DNA from: an uncultured Blautia sp.
Lineage (GTDB): Bacteria; Bacillota; Clostridia; Lachnospirales; Lachnospiraceae
Direction: 5' to 3'
Assembly: GCA_900551715.1 (NCBI GenBank)
Contig: URXG01000008.1
Coordinates: 1 to 56,833 of the forward strand
DNA length: 56,833 nucleotides
The position numbers and the translations under genes are program-made. This document shows positions 26,389 to 34,254 of this stretch, piece after piece (position 1 is the stretch's first letter; the number at the start of each line of letters is the position of its first letter). The notes under the pieces are model-generated. The model ran no database searches and had not been told where the DNA came from. It saw nothing but the letters and a program-made list of their open reading frames with translations.

Positions 26389-27892
26389 GGGTATAAAAAT
26401 CAACAATTACGGCAAACTTCAGAATCGCGAGATGAAACTTTCCGAAGGTTTGAATATTTTTTTCGGAAAAAGAAAAAACGATAAGGCAGCAGTCCATAAG
26501 TTTACAGAAGCCATGCTTTATGGAATGGACGGAGATGGTGTTTTAAGTTTTGAAAATAAAGGCAAAGAATTCCGGATCACCAGGGAGAAACAGGAAGTTT
26601 CAGAAGAGACTGAGTCCGGAGAAAATGTAAGCGATAATACACCAGGAGAGCTTTTCTGTGTGACCAGCGGTGAACTTCTTAATGCCAGCCAGGACAAGCT
26701 CAATGAAATCCTTGCTCCTGTCAGTGAAGCAGTTTACAGATCAGGAGTATTTGCCAGACCACTGAAGGGATCTTCGCAGGCGGAGGCTGCAAAAGAAGTG
26801 CAGGAATACATGATTTCCCTGGAGAAAACAGGAGATCTGCAACTGGATATGGGACGTACCGAGCAGATGCTGAAAATGTCCAGAAAAGGTTATCAAGTGC
26901 AGACAGACAGGCATAACCGGGAAATCCAGAAAGAAAAAGAGAAGCTTTCTTTCCGTACAGAGCAGCTGGACAGAGAAATCCAGGATCTGGAAGGGGAGAA
27001 ACAGGCCATCATCCAACAGGAAGAATCCCTTCACATGACAGAAGGAGATAATGGGGAGGCACTTCTTAATGAAAAAGTCCAAAAGCTGGTAGTGCGAAGC
27101 AGAATCCAGGCAGCAATTATGATCATCACAGTTGTAGCTGCTTTTACTCTGGCAGTATTTTCCGCTATGAATATGAAGTCAGAAATGCTCAGTATGGTGG
27201 CAGGTATTACAGGACTGGTGCTTTTTCTTATCGAAATGAATCTGGAAATGAAGACAGCCCGGGAGTTGGAAAAACAGAGACGTCTGCGGAAACGCTGGCT
27301 CGCCCGGCGGCAGAAACTGAAAGAGAATCGCATGGAATTGGACGATGCTATGCTGGAAAAGACAACAGAGATCTTTAATGTGCAGGAAGAGGAAACGGAG
27401 ATAGATCAGAACTTCTGTATTCCATGTGCAGAAGAGCTGGAGCTTCAGGCTGTGAATCTGGCTATGGAGACTCTGGAGAAACTTCAGGCAAAACGGAAAC
27501 TTCATACAGAAGGTCCCCTGCTTCATAGAGCTTCAGGGATTCTTAACGAGATCACAGAAGGAAAGTTTAGCGAGATCCTCCCAGATGGAGTGACACATAT
27601 CAGTATCCGAAGTGGAGAAAACATCCTGCCCCTGGAAAATATCGGACGCAGTGCCATAGAGCTTGTTTATTTTGCAGTGTATATGTCAGCAGGAGAAGGC
27701 ATTACAGAGCATTATGACCTGCCTGTAGTGCTGGATGAGTTCTTTGGTATGTATGGTCAGGATCAGTTTATTGCAGTGGTCAGATGGCTTGCAAATTCTG
27801 GCAGACAGGTAATTCTTTACAGCAGTCAGCAGGTCGAGCTGGAACTTCTGGACAAAGCTGGAATCAGTTATAACAGAATTGATTTTGAATAA
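26378..27892 (+). CDS. YhaN/SbcC-like AAA ATPase with degenerate Walker A
   Basis: 504-residue partner of the SbcD-like nuclease. The N-terminal 'IKGIKINNYGKLQNREMKL' is typical of SbcC/RecF/YhaN heads. The expected P-loop is replaced by 'NIFFGKRKNDKAAVHKF' (about 27-43): Lys36 is kept, but the preceding Gly is Asp and the following Ser/Thr is Ala. Coiled coil (about 165-225), two membrane helices (about 240-285) and a second coiled coil precede a C-terminal head. That head has signature-like 'IGRSAIELVYFAVYMSAGE' and Walker B-like 'PVVLDEFFGMYG'. At about 500 residues it is much shorter than SbcC. The start at 26378 was chosen for conserved protein start and spacing from AGGTG; GTG at 26363 is the alternative. 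Confidence 0.8.
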   Translation: MIIKGIKINNYGKLQNREMKLSEGLNIFFGKRKNDKAAVHKFTEAMLYGMDGDGVLSFENKGKEFRITREKQEVSEETESGENVSDNTPGELFCVTSGELLNASQDKLNEILAPVSEAVYRSGVFARPLKGSSQAEAAKEVQEYMISLEKTGDLQLDMGRTEQMLKMSRKGYQVQTDRHNREIQKEKEKLSFRTEQLDREIQDLEGEKQAIIQQEESLHMTEGDNGEALLNEKVQKLVVRSRIQAAIMIITVVAAFTLAVFSAMNMKSEMLSMVAGITGLVLFLIEMNLEMKTARELEKQRRLRKRWLARRQKLKENRMELDDAMLEKTTEIFNVQEEETEIDQNFCIPCAEELELQAVNLAMETLEKLQAKRKLHTEGPLLHRASGILNEITEGKFSEILPDGVTHISIRSGENILPLENIGRSAIELVYFAVYMSAGEGITEHYDLPVVLDEFFGMYGQDQFIAVVRWLANSGRQVILYSSQQVELELLDKAGISYNRIDFE

Positions 27893-27911
27893 AAGTTTTA
27901 TTAAAATAAAA

Positions 27912-27966
27912 ATATCCTGAACAAGTTGCAGAGCCAGAAAGCTCTGTAACTGTCAGGATATTTTTG
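27912..27966 (+). terminator. Bidirectional intrinsic terminator
   Basis: ATATCCTGA (27912-27920) pairs with TCAGGATAT (27953-27961), with an inner CAGAGC/GCTCTG stem, and is followed by TTTTTG. On the minus strand the stem runs into a run of A and T. It separates the SbcCD-like pair from the convergent nitrilase operon. Confidence 0.85.
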
Positions 27967-28027
27967 TTTGGTGCTGTCAGGTCTAAAAAACGTTATTTAC
28001 CTACAGCTCCAATTTTTTAGTTTTTTA

Positions 28028-28861
28028 TTAATATAGTTTTGAGAGAAGTTCATAGGTTTCCGGACGACGGTCACGTAAATAAACCACTTCATTTTCACGA
28101 TATCTGCCTACGTCTTCCAGATCCAGTGTAGCTACCAGTAATGCTTCTTCATTTAACGGTGCTTCTGCAACAAGTTTTCCTCTCGGATTATAGATCTTGT
28201 TGTCTCCGAACATTTCGCCGGTCTTGTCGTCGCTTTCGAGTCCGACACGGTTAAGTCCGCCTACGAAGCATCCATTTTCAAGGGATCTTGTTCCAAAATA
28301 AGTATCCCACATATCTTTATCTCTGATAGGAAATGCACTTGGACAAAGGATCAGTTCTGCGCCTTTTAATGCAAGGATTCTGGAAATCTCCGGGAATCCT
28401 CCATCATAGCAGATCATAAATCCAACTTTACCAAATTCCATATCAAATACCGGATACTCGCATCCTGCGCGGAACCAGAAACGCTCTCCAGCCCAGAGAT
28501 GTGTTTTATTGTAGGTTCCCATCAGAGATCCGTCTTTATCAACAACAATCATTCCATTATAGAGAACTCCCGGCATATCACTTTTCAGTACGATAGGAGC
28601 TGCGATATACATTCCGTATTCTTTAGCCTTTGCGCTCAGAAGCTGGAATGTTTCACCTTCCGGTTCTTCTGCCATATCCAGATATTTTTCTCCGATCAGA
28701 TCCGGATTATAGCCTGTGGAACAAAGTTCCGGGAAGCAGAGCAGATCTACTTTTTTCTCTGCTGCTTCATCCACATAGTTCAGCATTTTCTCAAGATTTG
28801 CTTTTTTATCCATCAGCACACAGTCCATCTGGACAAGACCTACAGTTACGTTTCTACTCAT
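28028..28861 (-). CDS. Nitrilase-superfamily carbon-nitrogen hydrolase
   Basis: 277-residue CN hydrolase with a complete Glu-Lys-Cys triad: Glu45 in 'LCFPELCSTGY', Lys119 in 'YNKTHLW', Cys151 in 'MICYDGGFPE'. Enzymes of this type hydrolyse amides, N-carbamoyl compounds or nitriles. Its start codon overlaps the stop of the upstream permease gene by 4 bases (ATGA), so the two are co-translated. An NCS1 permease with a CN hydrolase suggests uptake and deamination or decarbamoylation of a nucleobase, hydantoin or ureide; N-carbamoyl amidase is one candidate. The exact substrate is not decidable from sequence. Confidence 0.9.
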   Translation of the reverse strand: MSRNVTVGLVQMDCVLMDKKANLEKMLNYVDEAAEKKVDLLCFPELCSTGYNPDLIGEKYLDMAEEPEGETFQLLSAKAKEYGMYIAAPIVLKSDMPGVLYNGMIVVDKDGSLMGTYNKTHLWAGERFWFRAGCEYPVFDMEFGKVGFMICYDGGFPEISRILALKGAELILCPSAFPIRDKDMWDTYFGTRSLENGCFVGGLNRVGLESDDKTGEMFGDNKIYNPRGKLVAEAPLNEEALLVATLDLEDVGRYRENEVVYLRDRRPETYELLSKLY

Positions 28862-30207
28862 GCTTTCTCCTTTCCAATCTTACCAATTACTACAACTATT
28901 ATTACAGATACAAACATTGCTACAAGTGCTGTCGGGACAACATTTGAGAGTTTTACCATAAATGGTACACCAAAACCAACCGGTGCTTCATTCATACAGA
29001 GACCAACCAGACATCCGGCAATTGCACCAACTCCGGTATCAACCTTGAAATCCGGAATTTCGTCCATTTTGTCATAGCTGTACTTATGAGCATTATTCAG
29101 AATATAGAAGTCAGCCAGCATAGCGCCTGCGATCGGCGGAATTAATACTGAGAGCAGATTCAGGAACGGAACAAGCCAGTCGATCATTCCCAATGCGCCA
29201 AGGATTGTTGCGAAAATACCACAAAGAGCTGTGACTATCCAGCGTGGCAGCTTCAGAAGGCCATGGAATGTGTTAGTCAGACCAAGAGTTGACTGATACA
29301 GGTTATTATCATTGGTTGTCCATGTTGCGAGAATAATGATAAGTGCAGCAATGTAACCAAATCCAAGAATATTGATCATAATATCTGAAATATCATTTGT
29401 CTTGAATGCACATGCAAAGATTGCACCACAGATAACGATAACCGGATATCCAAGTGTAAATCCAATTGTTACACCGATGCTTGAATCCTTTACTGTTTTG
29501 GAGTATCTTGTAAAGTCCTGTACAATGGATACACCTACGATGAAGCTGCCGACCATCAGAGAAACAGCTGTAGCAAAGGACATCTTGGTTTCCGGAGCTG
29601 AACTCAGAATCTCTGCTGCCGGAACCATTGCAAAGGTCTTTCCAACGCCAAACAGAATCAGTGCAAAAAGAAGCGGAACACCAATCTGGGAAAGCATTTT
29701 AATTCCTTTGTATCCTACAATTGCGGTAATCATCATCAGAAGTCCGCCTACAATAATGCACATCTTAGTGTTTACTTCGATTCCTGCTGCCATTCTGAAT
29801 ACACTTGAGATACTGCTTCCAAAGAAAGTACACTGATAACCAAACCATCCCATATTACACAGTGCAACAATAATTCCGAACACCATTGCACCATATTTTC
29901 CGAATGTGAAGCGGGAAGATACTGTGGAAGAAAGACCACTCCTTACACCGATGGCACCACAAAGTATTCCGACAAGTGTCAGAATAATACCACCAATAAA
30001 TACGGCTGCTACTGTAGGCCAGAAGCCTAACCCCAATGCAATCTGTCCTCCCAGTGTGAATGCTGTCAGGCAAAAGCCAACTCCCAGCCATACAAAAATC
30101 TGAGATTTCCACGTATTTTTCTTTTCGTCTGGAACCGGACTGAATTCATAGTCGTTGAAAACTTCCGTGGATTCTGCTGTACCTAACACATTTTTTTCAT
30201 TTGCCAT
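28858..30207 (-). CDS. NCS1-family cytosine/purine permease
   Basis: 449-residue membrane transporter of the NCS1 (nucleobase:cation symporter-1, CodB-like) family with about 12 hydrophobic helices. Recognisable features: 'WKSQIFVWLGVGFCLTAF', 'SRFTFGKYGAMVFGI', 'GWFGYQCTFFG' and 'FIVGVSIVQDFTRYSK', where CodB-like proteins have their substrate and sodium-site helices. It presumably imports a nucleobase or related compound for the coupled nitrilase. AGGAGGTAG precedes the ATG. The 5' leader on the minus strand carries two notable hairpins. Confidence 0.92.
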   Translation of the reverse strand: MANEKNVLGTAESTEVFNDYEFSPVPDEKKNTWKSQIFVWLGVGFCLTAFTLGGQIALGLGFWPTVAAVFIGGIILTLVGILCGAIGVRSGLSSTVSSRFTFGKYGAMVFGIIVALCNMGWFGYQCTFFGSSISSVFRMAAGIEVNTKMCIIVGGLLMMITAIVGYKGIKMLSQIGVPLLFALILFGVGKTFAMVPAAEILSSAPETKMSFATAVSLMVGSFIVGVSIVQDFTRYSKTVKDSSIGVTIGFTLGYPVIVICGAIFACAFKTNDISDIMINILGFGYIAALIIILATWTTNDNNLYQSTLGLTNTFHGLLKLPRWIVTALCGIFATILGALGMIDWLVPFLNLLSVLIPPIAGAMLADFYILNNAHKYSYDKMDEIPDFKVDTGVGAIAGCLVGLCMNEAPVGFGVPFMVKLSNVVPTALVAMFVSVIIVVVIGKIGKEKA

Positions 30208-30238
30208 TAACTCTACCTCCTGTTTTAGATGATTTTTC

Positions 30239-30282
30239 GTAACTGTTCGCTACCCTCATATTTTATGAACAGCTACTTTTTT
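30239..30282. repeat. Dispersed GTAACTGT palindrome, copy 2 (in permease leader)
   Basis: GTAACTGTTC (30239-30248) pairs with GAACAGCTAC (30267-30276; one G-U pair), followed on the plus strand by TTTTTT. Its left arm and TACCCTC loop match the minus-strand reading of the copy at 40375. In the minus-strand permease transcript it lies about 30-60 bases before the start codon. Confidence 0.65.
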
Positions 30283-30335
30283 GCTTAAATATATGTGGTT
30301 TGTATTCAGTTGACAGCGGGCCTGAGTACAAAATT

Positions 30336-30389
30336 AGCCGATGTAGGAATGCCTACATCGGCTTCACATATGTTGATTAGATTATAACA
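30336..30389 (-). promoter_or_regulatory. Permease promoter and 5'-proximal hairpin
   Basis: On the minus strand an extended -10 (TGTTATAAT, plus-strand 30381-30389) is followed by a perfect 12-bp hairpin, AGCCGATGTAGG-CATT-CCTACATCGGCT, occupying plus-strand 30336-30363, with its first base about 10 nt after the predicted transcript start. The stem is followed by AATTTTG, a poor U-tract, so it could be an mRNA-stabilising 5' hairpin, a weak attenuator or an operator. I see no purine-riboswitch core. Confidence 0.5.
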
Positions 30390-30649
30390 CTTTAATTCGC
30401 TAAAAGCATCGGAAAGAACACACTATTTTCGCAAACCACACTGTGCATTACGCACATTTGTAGCTATTGTGTATACAATTGGTAATTTTTTTAATTATTT
30501 TATTTCTGATCTTTCTTTTTCTTATTATAAACCAGTAATAAACCAGCTAAAACCACTATTTTGCCACAGCCGGTGCACTTTCTTCGATTATTTCAGGATG
30601 TTCTCTTCGCCATTCTTCGGTATTTTCAAGATCGCCCCTTTTTGTATAC
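30390..30649. other. Gene-free stretch between permease promoter and prs
   Basis: AT-rich intergenic DNA with no intact gene. On the minus strand, directly after the prs stop, the +1 frame stays open for about 34 residues of coding-like sequence ('GDLENTEEWRREHPEIIEES') before a TAG near 30555. No clear terminator for prs is visible. Confidence 0.4.
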
Positions 30650-31834
30650 TTATTTGTCGTACTGAGCCATGTAGTTGCCGACACAACGTTTGATTCTGTC
30701 AACAGGATTCAGCAGATGACTTACAGACATATCGTGATTCAGTGTATCAATAATGAGAGCGATATATTTGCTCATGTCACAGTTGATATAGTATGACTTG
30801 GATACAAGTTCCGGTGCCTGATAGATCAGGTTGGTAGTAAGAAGTCTGTCGAAGATTCCTTCTTTGTGCGCCTGGTCGAATTTCTCCAGTCCATCTGTAA
30901 AGAGACCAAATGTAGCACAGATAAAGATTCTGCCTGCACCACGTTTCTTAAGAAGGGATGCAATCTCCAGAATGCTGTCTCCAGAAGAAATCATATCATC
31001 AATAAGGATCATATCTTTACCTTCCAGCTTTGGTCCCAGGAACTCGTAGGCTGCGATCGGATGACGGCCTTTTACGGTACGTGTATAGTCCAGACGTCTG
31101 TAATACATACCCATATCTACACCAAGAACGTTGGCAAGATAGATGGCTCTGTTCATGCTTCCCTCGTCAGGGCTGATGATCATAAAATGATCATTGTCGA
31201 TATGGAGTCCTTTTTCATTCTTAAGAAGGGCTTTCATAAACTGATAAGCCGGCTGGATAGTCTCAAATCCGTGAAGAGGTGTGGCATTCTGAACACGAGC
31301 GTCATGAGCATCAAAAGTAATAATGTTTTCAACACCCATGTTGGTAAGTTCCTGAAGTGCGGAAGCACAGTCCAGAGATTCACGTCCCACACGTTTGCTC
31401 TGACGGCTTTCGTAAAGGTATGGCATAATAACATTAACCCTGCGGGCTTTGCCGCCAATAGCAGCGATGGCACGTTTCAAATCCTGAAAATGGTCATCTG
31501 GTGACATCAGATTGGTGAAACCGTTGATACGATAAGAAAGACTGTGGTTGCATACGTCAACCATCAGATAGACATCGTCACCACGTACAGATTCGGAAAT
31601 TTCACCTTTGCTTTCGCCGGTACCAAAACGTGGAGTCTTTACATTGATAATGTAAGAATCTCTCTGATATCCTTCAAATGCAAATGAGTTCATTTCCTCG
31701 TGATTGCGTTCGTTTCTCCACTTCACAAGCCATTCATTAACCTTTTCGCCAAGTGGACGACAGCTCTCCAGGGGAATCAGTCCCAGTCTTCCTACCGGCA
31801 GTGTGGCTAAATCTTTGGTGTTTGTCTGTGCCAT
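30650..31834 (-). CDS. prs: Ribose-phosphate pyrophosphokinase (PRPP synthetase)
   Basis: 394-residue PRPP synthetase; makes PRPP from ribose-5-phosphate and ATP for nucleotide, His and Trp synthesis. Motifs include 'RRVNVIMPYLYESRQSKR' (ATP/pyrophosphate loop), 'ITFDAHDARVQNA' (metal His), and the PRPP-binding 'MILIDDMISSGDSILEIA'. It is longer than the classic enzyme of about 315 residues, having an N-terminal extension of about 60 residues ahead of 'YLMVDVCNHS', as in Lachnospiraceae homologues I recall. AAGGAGG precedes the ATG. The nearby nucleobase permease fits a salvage context but is probably a separate unit. Confidence 0.93.
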   Translation of the reverse strand: MAQTNTKDLATLPVGRLGLIPLESCRPLGEKVNEWLVKWRNERNHEEMNSFAFEGYQRDSYIINVKTPRFGTGESKGEISESVRGDDVYLMVDVCNHSLSYRINGFTNLMSPDDHFQDLKRAIAAIGGKARRVNVIMPYLYESRQSKRVGRESLDCASALQELTNMGVENIITFDAHDARVQNATPLHGFETIQPAYQFMKALLKNEKGLHIDNDHFMIISPDEGSMNRAIYLANVLGVDMGMYYRRLDYTRTVKGRHPIAAYEFLGPKLEGKDMILIDDMISSGDSILEIASLLKKRGAGRIFICATFGLFTDGLEKFDQAHKEGIFDRLLTTNLIYQAPELVSKSYYINCDMSKYIALIIDTLNHDMSVSHLLNPVDRIKRCVGNYMAQYDK

Positions 31835-31890
31835 TGTAATTTCCTCCTTGTTGCCTGCTCTACCACAGGCATTATAATTTGCTTTTGGGA

Positions 31891-32880
31891 TTACTTGTTA
31901 TTGTTAAAAATTTTTTGAATGCGGATATCCTTGCCAATAAGTTTCAGCATCTGGTAATTGCTGGCAATTCTGGAAAACGTTCTCTCTGAATAGGTGGAAG
32001 AAAAATCCTCCAGCCGAAGATTTGTAGAGATAATGGTGGATTTCCTGCGGGCAATACGTTCGTTGATACATAAGAACAATTGGGAAGATACAAAGCTGTT
32101 GGTAAGCTCTGTGCCCAGATCATCGATGATCAGCAGGTCGCAGTCAAAAATAAATTCATCTCCCGGATCTGGCTCTGATTTTCTGGAAAAGGCTGTCTGA
32201 GCAAGACGGTCAAACAGATCAAAAGCAGAAAAATAAAGAACACAGTGGGAGGTTTCCAGAAGATCGTGGGCAATACAGTGGGAAAGAAAAGTCTTGCCAA
32301 CACCGGTATTTCCATATAAAAAGAGATTCTGGAAACGCAGATCAAAATCCCGGACAAAATTCCGGGCAGTATTATAGGCGCGTCTTGCAGTATCCTGCGC
32401 CGATAATCCTGTCGTTTCATTTTTTATTGTATCAGAATACCAGTCAAAAGAAAAGTGTTCAAAGTTTTCTTTTTGAAGAATTTCCGTAAGATTCGACTGG
32501 GTATAGAGCAGTTCGATCTCCGCTTTCTTAAAACAGGAGCATTTGTGACCGTCTACATATCCTGTGTCCTGGCAGAGAGGGCAGTAATAATGAGGTTCCA
32601 GATAATCTGGTGAAAAACCGTTTTTCCTGAGAAGAGCTTTACGTTCGTCAGCCAGAACTGCAATCTCTTCTTTCAGATCTTCTAAAGAACCATGGTGTCC
32701 CTGAAGCATGGTGCGGATCTTTTCTGCACTGAGGGAAGCAACGGTCTGATCAATCTCCAGAAGCCTGGGAACTTTCTGAAAAGCTTCTTTCCGGTGTTCT
32801 TCCAGCTCATTCTGTACCTGGGACTGCCTGCGGCTGTATTCCCTCATAATAATGTCATATTGAAAATTCTGTAAAGACAC
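31891..32880 (-). CDS. DnaI/DnaC-like helicase-loader ATPase
   Basis: 329-residue AAA+ protein of the DnaC/DnaI/IstB type, which loads the replicative helicase. N-terminal helical region (about 1-90), then a zinc-type cluster 'CPLCQDTGYVDGHKCSCF' (Cys100, 103, 114, 116), then the AAA+ domain with Walker A 'LYGNTGVGKTFL' (190-197), Walker B 'LLIIDDLGTE' and sensor 'ISTNLRLEDF'. Start codon is GTG, with AAGGAG 6 bases upstream. It lies 11 bases after the DnaD-like gene, the usual Firmicute pairing of DnaD/DnaB-like with DnaI. The zinc cluster marks it as primosomal DnaI-like rather than an IS-borne IstB. Confidence 0.9.
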   Translation of the reverse strand: MSLQNFQYDIIMREYSRRQSQVQNELEEHRKEAFQKVPRLLEIDQTVASLSAEKIRTMLQGHHGSLEDLKEEIAVLADERKALLRKNGFSPDYLEPHYYCPLCQDTGYVDGHKCSCFKKAEIELLYTQSNLTEILQKENFEHFSFDWYSDTIKNETTGLSAQDTARRAYNTARNFVRDFDLRFQNLFLYGNTGVGKTFLSHCIAHDLLETSHCVLYFSAFDLFDRLAQTAFSRKSEPDPGDEFIFDCDLLIIDDLGTELTNSFVSSQLFLCINERIARRKSTIISTNLRLEDFSSTYSERTFSRIASNYQMLKLIGKDIRIQKIFNNNK

Positions 32881-32891
32881 GCTATTCTCCT

Positions 32892-33944
32892 TTACTGATT
32901 CAGAAGATGTTTTTCGTATTCGTCAAAATTGTATTCTCGTTGCTGGAAATTATTGAACCGGTTACCGGAGGCAGATCCCTGGGTCTGCCGGGTGGCAGCT
33001 GTTTTACGAGAAGACTGGCTGCGCTTCTTATGCTGGTCGTCCAGAGAACGGATGTCCTCCAGATTCCGGACTTCTTTTTTCTTCCAGCCCTCCAGGATTT
33101 TGTCTGCATACTGGAAACTGGCCTGACCGGTCTGCAGAACGGTACGGTTACAGGCTTCCTGGATAATGTCTATAGAAAAACCGTAAGTCTTAAGCCAGGT
33201 ATCCATAAGTGTGATCTCTGTTTCTACAGGGTTACGGTTGGTGATTCCCAGTGCTTTCAGAATAGAAAAATATTCTTTGTTATAGCGGGAAGAAGACTTC
33301 TTGGCTTCCTCTACAGAAGTGATTCCTTCCTGTGCCCAGGCTGTTGCAACTGTTTCTATGTAGCGGATACTTTTGTGGTTGCGGGAGACACAGTATTCAA
33401 TGAGATACTCAATCAGATCCGCTGACAGTCCAAGTCCATCATAGAAGAACAGAATCTTCTGCATTTCTGTAGCGGAAAGTGTCTTGCCAAGATATTGTTC
33501 TGCAATATAAAGAAGCTGAACAATGTCTTCATTCTGTTTCAGCTGGCTTACACGTTCTGGTGTAAGGGGCTGGGGTGAGGAGACGTTATCTCCATCTGCA
33601 GGCTGTTCCGGTGTGGAAGAGGGAGTTTCCTGTGTCCCGGAAGGGACAGCCGGTGCCAGAAGTGCAATGCCACATAATTTCTTATTATCTGTAAAATCAA
33701 GAGAAAGCAGTCCTTGTTTTGCCCAGTACTTCAGTGCCCGGAGAATATCACGCTCTGTGCAGAGAAGACGGTCTGCCATTTGCGCCAGGCTGAAAGAAAC
33801 AGGAGCCTGGGAAAGGGAACGCAAGAGATAAATATAGACTTTTACAAATTCACCATTTGCTTCTGGCATATAAAAGTCGATAAACGTATTGGACAAAAGT
33901 GTAACCTCCGGAACAGAGGCATTCTGTAAAGTAAGCATTGCCAT
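32892..33944 (-). CDS. DnaD-domain primosome protein
   Basis: 350-residue protein with an N-terminal winged-helix-like region ('LAQMADRLLCTERDILRALKYW', a lower-case-free HTH shape) and a C-terminal DnaD/DnaB_2 domain (about residues 150-290), with 'LGKTLSATEMQKILFFYDGLG' like DnaD. The C-terminus is basic and Gln/Arg-rich. DnaD and DnaB remodel origin DNA and recruit the DnaI-helicase complex. Its promoter region holds the DnaA-box cluster at 34044-34253, so expression could respond to DnaA. It is followed by the helicase-loader gene. Ribosome site AGGAAG precedes the ATG. Confidence 0.87.
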   Translation of the reverse strand: MAMLTLQNASVPEVTLLSNTFIDFYMPEANGEFVKVYIYLLRSLSQAPVSFSLAQMADRLLCTERDILRALKYWAKQGLLSLDFTDNKKLCGIALLAPAVPSGTQETPSSTPEQPADGDNVSSPQPLTPERVSQLKQNEDIVQLLYIAEQYLGKTLSATEMQKILFFYDGLGLSADLIEYLIEYCVSRNHKSIRYIETVATAWAQEGITSVEEAKKSSSRYNKEYFSILKALGITNRNPVETEITLMDTWLKTYGFSIDIIQEACNRTVLQTGQASFQYADKILEGWKKKEVRNLEDIRSLDDQHKKRSQSSRKTAATRQTQGSASGNRFNNFQQREYNFDEYEKHLLNQ

Positions 33945-34043
33945 GAATCCATCTTCCTTTCTCCTGATTTGTGCTGCTTATTGAAACACTTGGATTATAG
34001 CACAAGATTTTTCAAATGAGAATAGGAGATTTTATGGTAAAAA

Positions 34044-34253
34044 CTATCCACAATAAAATGTGGATAATGTGGATAATGTGGAAAGAGATTTTTTCTGACA
34101 ATTTTAAGTAATCTCGAAAAACCTCGAATTTTCTAGGGAAAACGCGAATTCAGTAATCGTAAAATGTCGAATTATGTAAAGTATCATGGCATAAAAAATC
34201 CACATGCCATACACCAGGAAAAATGTGTATAAACATGTGGATAATGTGGATAA
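34044..34253. promoter_or_regulatory. DnaA-box cluster with 0A-like boxes upstream of dnaD
   Basis: Four perfect DnaA boxes TGTGGATAA in two tandem pairs (34059-34067, 34068-34076; 34236-34244, 34245-34253), plus near-matches: CTATCCACA (34044-34052, inverted) and TGTGTATAA (34224-34232). Between the pairs are a perfect Spo0A-type box TGTCGAA (34165-34171) and two weaker ones (TCTCGAA 34112-34118, CCTCGAA 34122-34128). The 310-bp gap lies between murC and dnaD, both on the minus strand, so the cluster is upstream of dnaD-dnaI. It lacks an adjacent dnaA/dnaN and an obvious unwinding region, so I see it as a DnaA-regulatory or titration site rather than the origin. Confidence 0.7.
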
Positions 34254-34254
34254 C

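Noticed and set aside
30208..30480. Purine (guanine/adenine) riboswitch before the nucleobase permease
   Set aside because: I looked for the conserved three-way junction core on the minus strand and did not find it; only simple hairpins are present.
34044..34253. Chromosomal replication origin
   Set aside because: DnaA boxes are present, but no dnaA, dnaN, rpmH or gyr genes adjoin and no clear unwinding element is seen; a regulatory cluster fits better.
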